From assembly GCA_001599815.1 (NCBI GenBank), contig BCIA01000002.1:2887626-2951625 (forward strand): a stretch of DNA of 64,000 nt, in the 5' to 3' direction. This document shows positions 33,804 to 46,203 of the stretch, one piece after another (within the stretch, counting starts at the first letter, position 1; each line of letters begins with the position of its first letter). This DNA comes from Furcasterigmium furcatum. Its lineage: Eukaryota > Ascomycota > Sordariomycetes > Glomerellales > Plectosphaerellaceae. The position numbers and the translations under genes were made by a program. The notes beneath the pieces were generated by a model. That model saw only the letters and a list, made by a program, of their open reading frames with translations. It was not told the origin of the DNA and made no database searches.

Positions 33804-35774
33804 GAGAACATCAAGATACGGGACATGACCAGATGACATGACACTGCACATGGCGGCGTTGGTGGGAAGACCTTACGGCTTTACGGGCTCACGCTCGCAC
33901 TCGGCACCACTGGTTGATGGGGTTGGGGGGATGGATGGGTGTCGATGTGGATGGATGTCTGCTATACTTCTTTCTGCGTTCCGGATTGGCGCTGTCCGCT
34001 CAGGGCAACGATGAGCGGGCATGACTGGATGGATTGTCTTTACTCGAGAGAGGCGTGGGCTTGATCCGGATGAGGAAGTCTGCAAGAGGTTTCCTCGAGA
34101 TTGGATAGAAGTACCGAAGGGTTCAAGGACTGAAATGAAGTAGTACCCCTACAGCCATTGGACTGTATCTAGTGGAGTTACTAGAGTCCCATTAGACGAG
34201 GGGATCCAAGGAAGAGTGAAGAAAGAGTTTAGACAGCTACGCAGCTGATGCTAGATGCCTAGCCGTCCGTTTGGGAATAAAGGGCGTGACTTGGAAAGCG
34301 CGAGACGTATCTAGAAGCTTGAAATTACTCATCACCTCATCTGAGAGGCTGGCTTTCAAATGGCATCCCGTTTGAAGTCACGAATGAGACGGGCGTTGAG
34401 GCGTCCACCAGTGGTGTGATGACTAAGAAAGGATATTATGGGAGGGGGACACCCAAAGACAGGGGAGCACCCTGTTTGTGGCAAGGACGGGACGTGCCTG
34501 CCTGCCCTTTGACCCCGTCAGACCGCGTCTCAGCTAACCATCCCTGGCCTGCGCGCCTCTAAAAAATCCTCCTCCACTGCTGGGGGCGGTCCCCCCTAAA
34601 ATTCCACACTTCCGTCGAACAAGCAAGTCCCGTCACTAACAAGATTTTTTTTTTTGGACTTCATCCTTTTACGACTCAAGCAAATCCATTCGTCTTGTCA
34701 TTCCATTTCCAATCGGCAACGCGACCCGCGTCGAGCATTGATCATTATTCACCTGCCGAAGCCCAGTCCTGATAGTGGCGGAACATTACGCACGGTAAGT
34801 TGCTGGTTTCCGTTCAGTCTTCGACTCCATTCGGGCACGGGACGTTCAGCCCACGAGGTCACCGCTCAGCTGGCACTGCCTGCCCGGGTTACTAAGGTCA
34901 CTGCCCGGCGAACACGGGCGGGTGCGCGTGTGTGTGTGCACCAACCGAGTACCTCCAAATCAAGGCCAATGCTGGGCCCTGAACACCGCCCTGGCAGCTT
35001 CCTTTCTTATCCGGGCCATCACTCCCACACGTCACCCACTAGGTACCTACCGACCAACAGGTGGAACCGAATCTGCCTGGTACTTTTACCCCACGACATC
35101 TAACGGACCTCAAAAAGCGAACAAGTGCTGCACCTCATTACGCGCTGCTGCAAGACGGACGCATCCCTCTCCTGCAAATCAACCCGCTCTTCCTTTTTTC
35201 TCTCTCCCTCTCTCTATTTCACAGCCACCCTTTTCTCCGATGCGGTCGCAGCTCTTCGCTCGACCCCCATCCGGCTCTCCTTCTCCCCACTTCTCCTGGT
35301 GCTGAATAGCGTCAGTCAACTAATGCAAGAGGCGTGCCAGCGTCTTCTCCCACAGTCCCTCCTCATCGCCTCCAAAGTCCTCACGAGCTGCCTGGGCAGC
35401 TCACCTTCATCACGTCTTCCTCAAAGAAGAGAAAGATCTCCTCTCGCTATTCCGACCCAGACCAGCGGCTGAACGAGCCGTCATCCCCCGACTCGGTACT
35501 GACATCCTGCGAGCCGGACGACGAGCCCGCACTCTCCTTCACCACCGACTCCTGGAGCGGCCCTGCATCGAGTCTCCCCCCAAGACTCCAACCCCAACAG
35601 GGCCCTCCCGTTGCCGACTCTCCCACAAGCGCCGCCTCCTCCCCCTCGGGCGTTGCCGATCTCTCCATCGAAAGCGATCGCGGAGGGGACCTCTCGGGCA
35701 CAGAAACTGGCTCCGCGGTGCCAAGATCCTCGGCCAGGAGCCAGTCCCCATTCAACGTATCCCGGCGTGCCATC
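33804..35774. promoter_or_regulatory. Intergenic and 5' leader region of the Ubp12-like gene
   Basis: Contains the ste23 3' UTR and then the upstream region of the deubiquitinase gene. A poly-T run of 12 lies at about 34645-34656. A consensus donor GTAAGT at 34795 has no ATG within about 200 bp upstream and suggests a 5' UTR intron; a CTAAT branch-like site and acceptor CCAG at 35340 could close it. A GGTACC element is at 35042-35047. From 35341 the deubiquitinase frame is open and protein-like (see that gene). Confidence 0.45.
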
Positions 35775-38700
35775 ATGACCGGCGATGCCGACCTGCCACA
35801 GCGCTCATCTTCCCCCCTCAAGAGACGAGCCTCGAGCATGGATCCCGATCAGGACACAGAGATGAAGGGCACCGACATGCCCGCCCATGCCGACGTCTCC
35901 GACAAGGTGGACGGCCCACCCGCGACCTTGGCCAAGACCCATTACCCACGAGCCATGAGCGTGGACTTGCCAGACGCCAGCGCAAAGCAAAATACACAGG
36001 ATGGCGATGCGGACACGACAGGTAGGCAGCCAAGCTGTCGGGAGCCTGCAGGTGAGGATCTCGTGGAGCTAACAATCAGCCGCCCAGACACTCCACCCCT
36101 CGAAGTCCAGATCAAGACCATCAAGATGCTCATCGACGCCTTCAACGAGGAGACTCTCAAGGTCGGTGTGGTCGGCTATGCAGTCTCCAACAACTGGCTT
36201 TCTCGAGCCATCGCGCTAGGAGATGCGTCATCCAAGAACAAGGAAGAATCGGACGAGCCCCTCGGGCCTGTCGACAACTCGGACATCATCCAGGACATCA
36301 TCGACCTAGGCGACGACTCCAAGTTTGCCCGACTCAAACCCGGCACAAGCGCGAGTGAGCTTGCGTTTTTCCCGAAAGATGCCTGGAATCTGGTTGTCGA
36401 GTGGTACGGCCTGAAAGACGGACAGGTTCCCATCGAGCGCCGGGTCATCAACACTGCCGTGGATGCCATGAGCCCACCCAACATCGTCTTCGAGATGAAC
36501 CCTCCCGTCTTCACGGTCCATCGTCTGTGGTCTTCGGCAAGCGACATCATTGTGAGCAACAAGCTAAAAGAGGCGCCTCCCGTGGTTCTTGTCGTTAGCT
36601 CTGCTTCCCCCTACAACGAGTTCTTCAAGACCCTGAAGAACAAGAGTGGCATTCCCTTGGACCGCAGGATGCGTGTCTTCAGTATCCCGCCCGAACCCGA
36701 GACCATTCCTACCGAAGTCGAGCTGCCCTCCGCCCTCACTCCGCCTGACTCTCCAGCACATGAGCAAGATGACGCCCCCGAGACCTGGTCTAAATTGCTT
36801 GTCGATCTGGATGCCTTTACAAAGGTGGACTCTTCTCGGCGCATCAAGGTTGACGCTCCTGATCATACCAACAACCCTAACTACAACGGCAAAAGCTCGC
36901 TTTCAAGGTATTCACTCTCCCAGGATCAGATCTTGGTTCTGGACGAGGAGGTCTTCAAGAACGACTACGTCTCGACCAACTTTCGGAAGCGTGGCAGTGA
37001 TAGAACCATTGCTACGCGCAGTGCTGCTCAGACCAACGGAGCCGAGAGTGGCAGAAACAGCCCTGCGTTGTCGACTCGCTCAGGCCCCGTTACCCGTGGC
37101 AGATCCCGGCAGAAGAAGATTGGTCGGAATGTCGGAGTCGTCGGCCTGACGAATCTGGGAAACACCTGCTACATGAACTCTGCTCTCCAGTGCATTCGCA
37201 GCGTTGAGGAACTCACCAAATACTTCCTGGTCAACGAGTACAAGCAGGAAATCAACGCGGACAACCCCCTCGGTTGGGGAGGTCAAGTGGCTTCATCCTA
37301 TGGCAATCTTCTTAGGGAGATCTACACAGAGTCCAAGAGCTCGGTTGCACCCCGCGAATTCAAAAACACCATCGGTCGGTGTCGGCCAACCTTCTCGGGC
37401 TGGGCCCAGCAAGACACGCAAGAGTTCCTCGGGTTCCTTCTTGATGGCCTTCAAGAAGACCTGAACCGCATTGAGAAAAAGCCGTACATTGAAAAGCCTG
37501 ATTCCACCGACGACATGATCGGCAACGACCAGGCCATTCGGGAGATGGCGGACAAGGTGTGGGACATCACCCGTCGACGAGATGACTCTGTCATCGCGGA
37601 CCTGTTTACTGGCATGTACAAGTCCACCCTGCAGTGCCCCGTTTGCCATAAGATCAGCATCACCTTCGACCCCTTCAACAACCTGACACTGCCAATCCCC
37701 GTTGAGGACATGTGGTCTCACAAGATCAGGTTCTACCCCCTGAACGATGTCCCCGTCCTGTTCGACATCGACCTGCCTAAGCACAGCGCCTTGTCTTTGG
37801 TCAAGAAGTTCATCGCGGACCGGACCGGCGTTCCCCGCGAGCGGTTGGTTGGCGCCGAAGAATTCAAGGGGAAGTTCTACAAGACCTACGATGACGGTCA
37901 AGACGTCTCGGAGATCGGCTCTAATGACTTGGGCACCTACCACGAGGTTGAGTCTGAGCCCACGAACTTCCCTGAAAAATTTCGATCCATGCTCGAAACT
38001 GATCGCGACCCTCGCTCTGATCGTCTCTTGGTTCCTGTCATTCATCGCCAGGAGTCCAGGAGCTACGGCAGCGGCTCCGACTCCGTCCCGCCCCATTTCA
38101 TCGTTCTGACACCCGAGGAGGTCTGTAATCCTGGCTAAAATTGCGCTTACGTTCGGTCGCTGACATCTGAATAGGCCGCGAGTGAGGATATCATCCGTCG
38201 AAAGGTTCTTGAAAAGGTCGCCACGCTCTCGACCTGGCGGGGTTTCGGCGAAGATGATGACATGGTCGATCCAGACACCGTCATTACAACCCAGTCAGAT
38301 GCCGACTCGTCGGGAGACAGTAAGGTCGTAGCCCATTCCGTCCAAGGCGAAGATGACATGGTCGAGGTGTCCATGAAAGACGCAGGCTCTAAGGAAGCCC
38401 CTGGCGCGGCCACCCTTTTGAAAGAGTTCAACAAGAAGCGCCCGTCATGGATTGACCCGGCGCAGCACCTGCCGGGGCAACTGCAGAACCTCTTCGAGCT
38501 GAGCTACTTCACCGAGAGAGGGTTCCCCACAGGCTGGCAGAGCACCGACCGGAATCTCCTCCCTCGCCTATCAACGAGGGCACCACCTCCTGACTCGTCG
38601 AGCGAGCAGGATGAGTCCAACAGCCCTAGCACCTGGACAAACGGCGGTGATTCTGACCGCGAGAGCATAAGCGATCAACAAAGCCAGGCATCGGAGCCGG

Positions 38701-40476
38701 TACAGACAAGGATGAACGAAGAATCCAGCGACGAGGCTGCACCTGTGCAGAGACCGACCAAGGTATGCACTCCAAGCTCCCAGCATTATTCCCGTGCCCT
38801 TTCATCTCGGACTTCCCTCGCATCTCATGACTCATATGTTCAAAACCCGGGAAACATGCGATTAACGAGCGGACAGGCCCAGTCGCGCGGACAGAAGGTC
38901 ATGGCCCGTGCCGGTCCTGGCGGTCGCAAGAAGATGAAGCCAGCAAATGGAAAGGGATTCGGCAAGAAGGGCGGTAAGCGTCGCAACAAGGAAATGAAGG
39001 CGAGGGAACCCAGCCAGGTTTTCGAGGTTCCTCCTCAACCCAGCCCGGAAGACAAATCGACCAAGGCACTTGTTCGCTACGGCGAGGGGATTGTTGTCGA
39101 TTGGAATGACGACGCCTTCGATATTGTCTTCGGCAAATCCCCCCATAGCGACGACGAGGACCGAGGCGCAAAGACCTTCGTCAAGCTTGACACCATCACC
39201 GACCCGGCTCTTGCAAAGCGGCGCAGTGGACGCGAGTCTCGTCGTAAGCACGGCTGTACCCTGGAGGAGTGCCTGGACGAGTTTGAGCGAGCCGAGGTGC
39301 TCTCCGAACATGACGAATGGTACTGCCCCCGGTGTAAGGAGCACCGGCGCGCCAGCAAGAAGTTCGATCTGTGGAAATCCCCTGACATTCTGGTCGTTCA
39401 TCTCAAGAGGTTCAGCTCCGCCGGGTTTCGCAGGGAGAAGCTGGACGTTCTTGTTCAATTCCCCATTGAAAATCTTGACCTGACCACGCGTGTTCTGAAC
39501 AAGGAGGACGGAAAGGAAGAGATTTTCGACCTCATCGCCGTGGACGAGCACTCTGGCGGTCTTGGCGGTGGCCACTACACTGCCGCCGCGAAGAACTTCA
39601 TCGACGGCCGCTGGTATCATTTCAATGGTAAGATGCAACGCTACCCCCCTCCCCCTTCCGCTCCCTCGCCCTACCTACCGAGTGGCCGCAATTCGCCGCT
39701 AACCATTCGCAGACTCCCATGCCAGCTCGTGTCAGCCAGAGAGCGCAATCACGAGGATGGCTTATCTCCTCTTCTATCGCCGCCGTGGGAGCGGAGCCCT
39801 GGGCGGGAAGCGGTTCGAAGACATCTTGGAGAGGTTCGACCGGGAGAATGCGTCTGATGACGATGACGATGGCGAGCAGAGCATGACCGAAGCGGGGGAA
39901 GGTCAACGTCTCGGCGGCGGCTCCTACCAGAATGGGTTGTCGAGACTTGGAACCGGAGCAGGAGCAACTCTCCCGCACGACCGTGGTTTGGCTAGTAGCA
40001 CCATGTCGACGCAGGGCCACGACAGTTCCCTCCCGCCGTACGATGAGGGCTCATCCACCATCGCCGGCAGTGACACGATCCATCACAGCATTGAGGATGA
40101 CGAAGGCATTGACATGATGGATAACTCCACGGCATACCACCCAACCCAACAGTGGTCGTTCAACAGCATCAACCTGACCCAGGGCGACGGCACCCCCGAT
40201 GCCTACGCTAGCGACGATGCCCAGGCCTCAGATGGCCCGGACATTAGTTTTACGGACCAAAACTCGAATGCCGATCCTTTCGAGGATGGCCCAGCCCCCC
40301 CTCCCGACTACACCGCTCAGGTGGGCCTGTCTGATATCCAGACTGAGGCATGGGACCGCAAGACCAGGGGGAAGGTTATTGCTGTGCCCGCAGACGACGA
40401 CGATGCGGCATCCACAGAAGCTGCGGAGATTCACCTCGATGACGATGACCAGCAGCCGTCTACGGCAAGGCGCTAG
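35775..40476 (+). CDS. Ubp12/USP-type ubiquitin carboxyl-terminal hydrolase
   Basis: Exons up to 38120, 38175-38762, 38877-39627 and 39713-40476. A DUSP-like region (about 36070-36700) precedes the USP domain. The catalytic cysteine is in GLTNLGNTCYMNSALQC (Cys codon 37167-37169); a CxxC zinc pair follows (CPVCHK), a second CPRCKEHRR lies in the C-terminal half, and the catalytic histidine is in GGGHYTAAAKNF (39573-39575). WYHFND is joined by the last intron and YLLFYRRR closes the fold. Architecture matches yeast Ubp12, which removes ubiquitin from nuclear and cytosolic substrates. The start is uncertain: 35775 is the first in-frame ATG, but the frame is open and protein-like back to 35341 (SSSKKRKISSRYSD). 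The 114-nt third intron (38763-38876) is in frame, so retention is possible. Confidence 0.9.
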
Positions 40477-43400
40477 TTGCTCTAGCGACCTTCCTGCCAC
40501 CTTGCCTCTGAGGGTCGGCCGCGACATCGGCAGCCTTGGCTGAAAGGGTGGCATGGCGTCCACGCCGTGATGAGTGCACCATATTTCGCTGTCCGACTGC
40601 GTGGCGATCGCAAGCGGAGGAAAGTTGGGTTTGCCGGACATGATGACGATTGATGAGTACAGAACAACGCATGAGAAACAAAGCATGGGACGCGCAGAGT
40701 GCGTGCAGAGCAGAAACATCGGCTCCCGGAGACGATGCAGGGACGAGACGCGTATCACAAAAAGGGGCTTTGGTAACGGGGCCGCGTTTTTGCTTTGATA
40801 GAGCTAGATCGAGGGAGGAGGGATGCTCGTGGCTGGGTGGGGAGCGGTTTGGGCGTTATTGGCTGCATCCCGTCATTTCTGTGTGTAGGGATCTCGGGAG
40901 ATGGTGCCGTGTGGCTGCCGCCCGATGAACATGATACAATTGCACGATCACGATGTTTATGGCCGTGTTGTCGCACGTGGGACTTTGTGTGAGGATATCC
41001 TTGACTCTCGGGATCAGGTCTGGCGGTGGAGTTCTGCCTCCCCGTGATGCCTGAACACTTCGATGCGCTCCATCATATAGAAGTTCAAGTGGACAAGCGC
41101 GCAGCACAAATATCCATGGAGCGGTCGTGCGGTGTTGAGGTGGGCAAACCGGCGAAGGGTCCGAGGTGTGAGTTCATCGCCTTGTGTGACAAACAGCCAA
41201 CCGGCCAGCCCTGACGCAAACGCCACATGCGCTCGTAGTGTGGCCGCCGTTTGCGCCGAGGGCGGGCTTCTAGAAGCTTTTTGACAGGCGCGGGTGAGAG
41301 ACGGAAGAAGTGTGACATGTCAGGACGACTCAGCGCAGTAGGCGCTGAATGATGTTTCCATGGTTGGGCTCTTTTGGACGACCGCGTCCCTGACGCCGCG
41401 GCGCGATTCTCTGGGTTGTGTCTTTGATTGAAGTGTGGTTGGCTCCGTGCCGCTGTTCTCCTCGAGGCCCAGGATTGATGGCCAGCAACTCAGCGGCCAG
41501 ACTGCTCGTTCCTTCTTGTCCGCGGACTCGAGGGTGTCGAGGGTTTTCCTCTGCCGAGTCCGCCTCGGCGGGATGGCGGTTCCACACGAGGACAGGGAAG
41601 ACAAAGGTTGAAAGCAAATGACAAGAATCCCACGCCGCGGTTAAAGAATTATTGTACATTCAAGTCAGACCACTTTCCTGGAGCCGGCCTGGGCGCGCAG
41701 TTGGGGACAAGGGGTCCTGCAAATCAAGCATTCTATCTGATGTTCGGAAGGAGGCACGTGGGTTTGGGGACGCCTGGATGTGAAAGGGTCCAGCTGCTTA
41801 CGGGGCGCGGTGGCGCACTCGGATGGACGTTGGTTTGTCGAGTGAGCTTGCAGAACGTCAAGGATAGGGGGTCGCAGCAGGCACGTGTGTCTCAGGTGCG
41901 TGCGTTGCTGGGATGGAAGGGGTGTAATTACTTATTTCACTATGACCGTGAATTTTTACATCATTCGAGGATGGGGGCGGCTGCCAGGATGAACAATCGG
42001 TTCTTGCTTCTTATGCAGCTGCTGACGATACACTGGAATGCGGAGGTAGTATGTAGAGAGGAGTGCCGGCCGGGATGATGCGTGCTCGCCGTGATGCATG
42101 TCTCGTGGTGGCGGGCGTCCTGCTGCGGGCGCGGCAGATGAGGATATTCAAGATGGTCGGGGTGGTATCGCGCTGGACTCGGAGAGAGGCGCCTGTGATA
42201 AGTGATAGCGGCAGAATTACTGCCAGGAGGTCGTCGAGCAGGCGTCCAGAACCCCCTTTCCGCGCCCCGTGCGTGAGGGGGCTGCAAATGCGACGACGAA
42301 ACAAATCCGATATCGCCGGGAGCCAGCGTGCCTCGGGCTGCGAAGAGCAGGCTAGGCTTAAAGAGGCCAAATGGGCAGGACGATCCGCGCTGGGGCCTGT
42401 CGTTATCTTGAAGCAGAAGGTCCAATGTGAGGAGCGTCAGCCGGGCACGGTGCATGAATAGTGGTCAAGGGCGGGATGCGGGGACGGGTGAGGCTCCTTT
42501 TTCCAGGGACAAGCTCAGGAGGAATAACCTGGATGGGGAAGGTGGACATGGGCCCAGCGGCGGCTGTTTCGAGGAAACGAGCTGTGCCCCTGGGGCGTGA
42601 GGGGGGGCTTCTGGGCGATTATTGGGCTGAAGGGGTTGACGTGCTTGCGATGGCGCTTGGCGTTGCATGGTGGCTCCGGCCACGATACTACGTGGTAAAG
42701 GAGTGGTGATAAGTAGGCATGTAGTGCCAGCAGACTGATGATGCGAGAGGGCAAATATGTAGAAGGTAGCATGCATCTGGGGCATCTGGGCGCAGAGCCG
42801 TGGGAATATGCCGGGAGATAGGGATATCGGGTCGTGTCTGCATGGGCGTGGATGCTTTGCATGAGGCATGCGACGGTCCTGCGGGCGGTCCTCGTCGAGG
42901 AAGCTTGATCGAGTATGTACTTGTTCGCAGGCGAGGTGGGTGTAGCAAGCGCTCCGTGACTCCTCGATGCCGGCGGCATTCTTGGTAGGGCTCGCAACTC
43001 GGCTGGGCATGCGTGCGAGTGATCATCCCGAGGCCCCTAGATGTGTATGAAATGTCGGCAGAGACGTTCCGTCGGCATCATGCCCGCGGACACCGGGAGG
43101 CACTCGGCATGGTGCACTGGAGAGACGAGAAGTTGTACGTGCGTACGCGTCCGTGGGTGGTCCTGTGAGATGTCATCGAGGCGTGGTACAAGTACGTACT
43201 GGCCCCGGGTGAGAGGGGCCGAGGGATGATCGTCGGGGTTGGCAGTGAACTGCCGAAGCGATCCATTGACAAGTTGACGGCGCAAGAAAACCGTCCATCT
43301 GCTGGGCTTAGAGGCGCGCTGGGCCGGACAGCAAAGGTACATATCTGCACGAGGCTGGGGTAGTTGCATCGACGGGGGATGGGATTGTCGAGGGCGAGGT

Positions 43401-46203
43401 TTTGGCAAGCAAGGCGAGTTGGCAAGGCAGCGCCTGCTGTCGCTCACTCGAGGACAGGAACCTGGAATGTGCCTGCCCTGCCCTGCGCGTGAGAATCCAG
43501 GGGTCAACAGATGCACCCCGGGGTCAACAGGCGCGCTGCACTTGGTACCTACTCGTAGCTCAGTGCCTCGGCACCCTGCTGGGCTCGACTGGGGCCCTCT
43601 GCCTCTGTGGGTGCAGTGCAGCAGCTGCGTCAACCCGGATTCGAGCGTTCGCTGGGTGGCATTGCATTCACGTTGCATGCGCCCGCTAAACTGCGTTGCA
43701 ATGGACGCCGCCGCAATGCATCTCGACGACGGGATCCTCGCTGCCGTTGTGAATCTTTTCGTCGAGGAAGGATGCGAGGTGGCGGGCGAACTGGGAACCC
43801 CCCCGACGTTCTCATCTCGGGGGGCGACGGGGGCGTCGAATCCTTCGAGAAAGTTTGCGTGGCTTAGGCTGGCGGCCCGTGGAGACACTTGTGGCTTCTC
43901 GAAGCCCTGCAGAACAATTCCAATGTTCGACTGTCAAGCAGGGATCGGCAGGCGGGATGCAAGAATCGGGCAAGTGGGCGTGCGGAACCCAGCAGCCTGA
44001 GGAGGCACCGTGTTTTGTCATGGCTTGTTCATCCTCTCAACTCTCTGTATGTGCTCGACGTACGTGCTTATGTATGAGCAGACGCATTCGACGCGACGCC
44101 CGCTGGTGCGCTGATCGGCATCTGCCACAGACGGAGCTGTCTGCTGTGTAGTCGGCGGCCTTTTCGGGATAGACTTTCTCACGTCGCAACGACCGAGGGT
44201 CAGGATGACGTGCGACCGGGCGGGTGACGATGGCGCAAGGGCGACCCTGCCAGATTGGGTTCCCGCGTGGCAGCTTGCCGGCTGCTGAGGAGACGCAAGC
44301 CGGGGATGCCCGTTGCGACCTGCAGAGGAGGAGGAGAGACGATGTGATGCGAGATAGAGTTGGTCCTCGAGAGATCCGACTGATTCTGGAAGAACAAAGG
44401 TTCGTCGAGACACGTCAAACATTTGAGATGGGCATCATGGGGGTTCATTCGGCAGAGAACCCCCTGTGGGGGCCCAATCGCGTCTGTCGAGGGCCGCCCC
44501 AGGGGTTCATGGCTAGCGCGACTTGTCTTTCAATTAGCCTTTCGTCGCATGCCCCGAGGCGCCCGCCCACCAGTCGTAGGACGCGCCACCACAAGACGTC
44601 CTGCTGGATCGCCCCCCTTCGATTCGCTTTCGAGAAGGCCACCAGAAGCCGTCCAAGCACATCTCCGAGGGCGGTCGCCACGTTTCGGTACCCCGGCCGG
44701 CGAATTGAAGAGGCGAGGTACCTGAAAGCCAAAACACCACCCATCGCCGTGATCGCCGCCCTCGCCGAAGACAAAACGGCAACGGCCATTGCCATTTCAT
44801 TTCCTCATCTCTATTTTATCAAATGCCTTATTTGTTCTCTACAGCGACGTCATCGCCCGGGCCACCTCATCATCGGCATCTTTGTCACGACTTTATTACG
44901 CACGTAGGTCCTTGCTCACCTGGCGCTTTTGATGCCCGCCGCCACCAGCGCCCACCACCCGCTCGCTCCCTTATAGTAATGGATTGGTAGTACTAGTATC
45001 CGGGCGGCTTTTGTCAGCACTGCTGGAGTGGGCTTGCTCCCTTCCCGGGCGCCGCTGCAGGTGCAGTTGAACCCCCGACGGGTCGGGTGCAGAGACCGTC
45101 CCGCTTCGAGGTGCGGTTCAAGTAGGTACCCGACCCTGTGCAACACCCCCGCCGCCTCGTGTCTTGGTGCGGACTGTCCCACTGTTGGCGCTGGAACCAC
45201 TGGACTCCATCACTGGACATCCAGAACACCCCCTCAACCCACCCCCTGCCCCCTTCCTAAATACCTTATCCCCGTCTCTTGCACCATTGTATACCCCCTT
45301 CCTCTTCCGTCCATCACTCTCACTTCTCCCATTCCCGTCCCTCTCTCCCACCCCCCCCGAACCAAGGCCAGCGAGTGTCCAAGACCCAAGAACCGCTGAA
45401 CCCGCGCTCTCGCTCGAGCTTGACCTTTCTCTCCATCCATCTCTCCCCATCCCATCCCCCCTTCGTTAAGCCCGCTTCTATACATACCCACACATTAGTC
45501 CTTTTCTCTTCATCCCCATCCGACGACACATATTACGCCCTTCCCACCGACGACCACCTTGGCCGCTCTCGCGCATTCTCGCCAATCTCTTCGCCGCGAC
45601 CTCGACCACCCCCCCAAGCTCGGATAGTCTCGCTCCCACGATCGATCCGAGCACGCTCCTGCTGCCCCATCGTCGCGCACCTCGATCACCGTCGCCCTCC
45701 CACTCCTCCTCGACGACACACTCCTCGACTTGCCGAACATTCCCTCCCGATTCCCGAGTCTACCATCAGCATATACTCTTTGCGCGCCCGATCTGCCGCT
45801 GTCGCCGTGCTCCGACCACGACCACGACCACGACCACAGCCAGCCAGCCATTCGCTCTACAATCCGCGACGCCCCCCTCTCCCCCTCCTGGCAAACCCAG
45901 TTGAGGCGACTCCCCTGGCCGCCTGTTGTTCATCTTGCGCATCCATGAACGTAGAATCTCTCGTCCGACCTTCACGCTGACCCTACCGATCCGCCCACTT
46001 CAGAGAGAAGATTCCATTGTCGAGCAGCCCAGATCGGCTTCGCCTCTCCTCCTCGGATAATTCCACAGGCTCTGTGCCTGCCTCCGATCAACAAAGCCGC
46101 CGCCGCCTGGGCTTCCTCGGCTTGCTTTTCGTGGAGGGTCGTCATACCCTCCAAGGTGGTCGAGACGCTCCAGTCGTGAGACTGGCAGCTCTTTGGGACC
46201 ACA
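40477..46203. other. 5.7-kb gene-free region including the pdeH promoter and leader
   Basis: No supported gene on either strand. Candidate open frames start at TTG/CTG or are low complexity. GGTACC elements at 43544, 44717 and 45125. From 44982 to 45944 the plus strand has no ATG at all and is C/T-rich, which fits a long 5' leader of the downstream phosphodiesterase gene. Length and position suggest an extended regulatory region, but no promoter motif is identified. Confidence 0.5.
45945..45980 (+). promoter_or_regulatory. 11-codon upstream ORF in the pdeH leader
   Basis: ATG at 45945 followed by MNVESLVRPSR and a TGA at 45978-45980. It is the only ATG between 44982 and the pdeH start at 46204, so if the leader is transcribed as one piece it would be the single upstream initiation site. 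Regulation by it is inferred. Confidence 0.5.

Noticed and set aside
37293..38096. 267-residue minus-strand open frame
   Set aside because: Antisense to the conserved USP domain exon; no motif.
42011..42370. 119-residue minus-strand open frame with a hydrophobic segment
   Set aside because: Starts at TTG, no flanking exons or motif, and several other frames of equal length overlap it.
45279..45980. 233-residue plus-strand open frame before pdeH
   Set aside because: The first codon is TTG; the region has no ATG until 45945. The Pro/Ser/His-rich translation reflects a C-rich leader.
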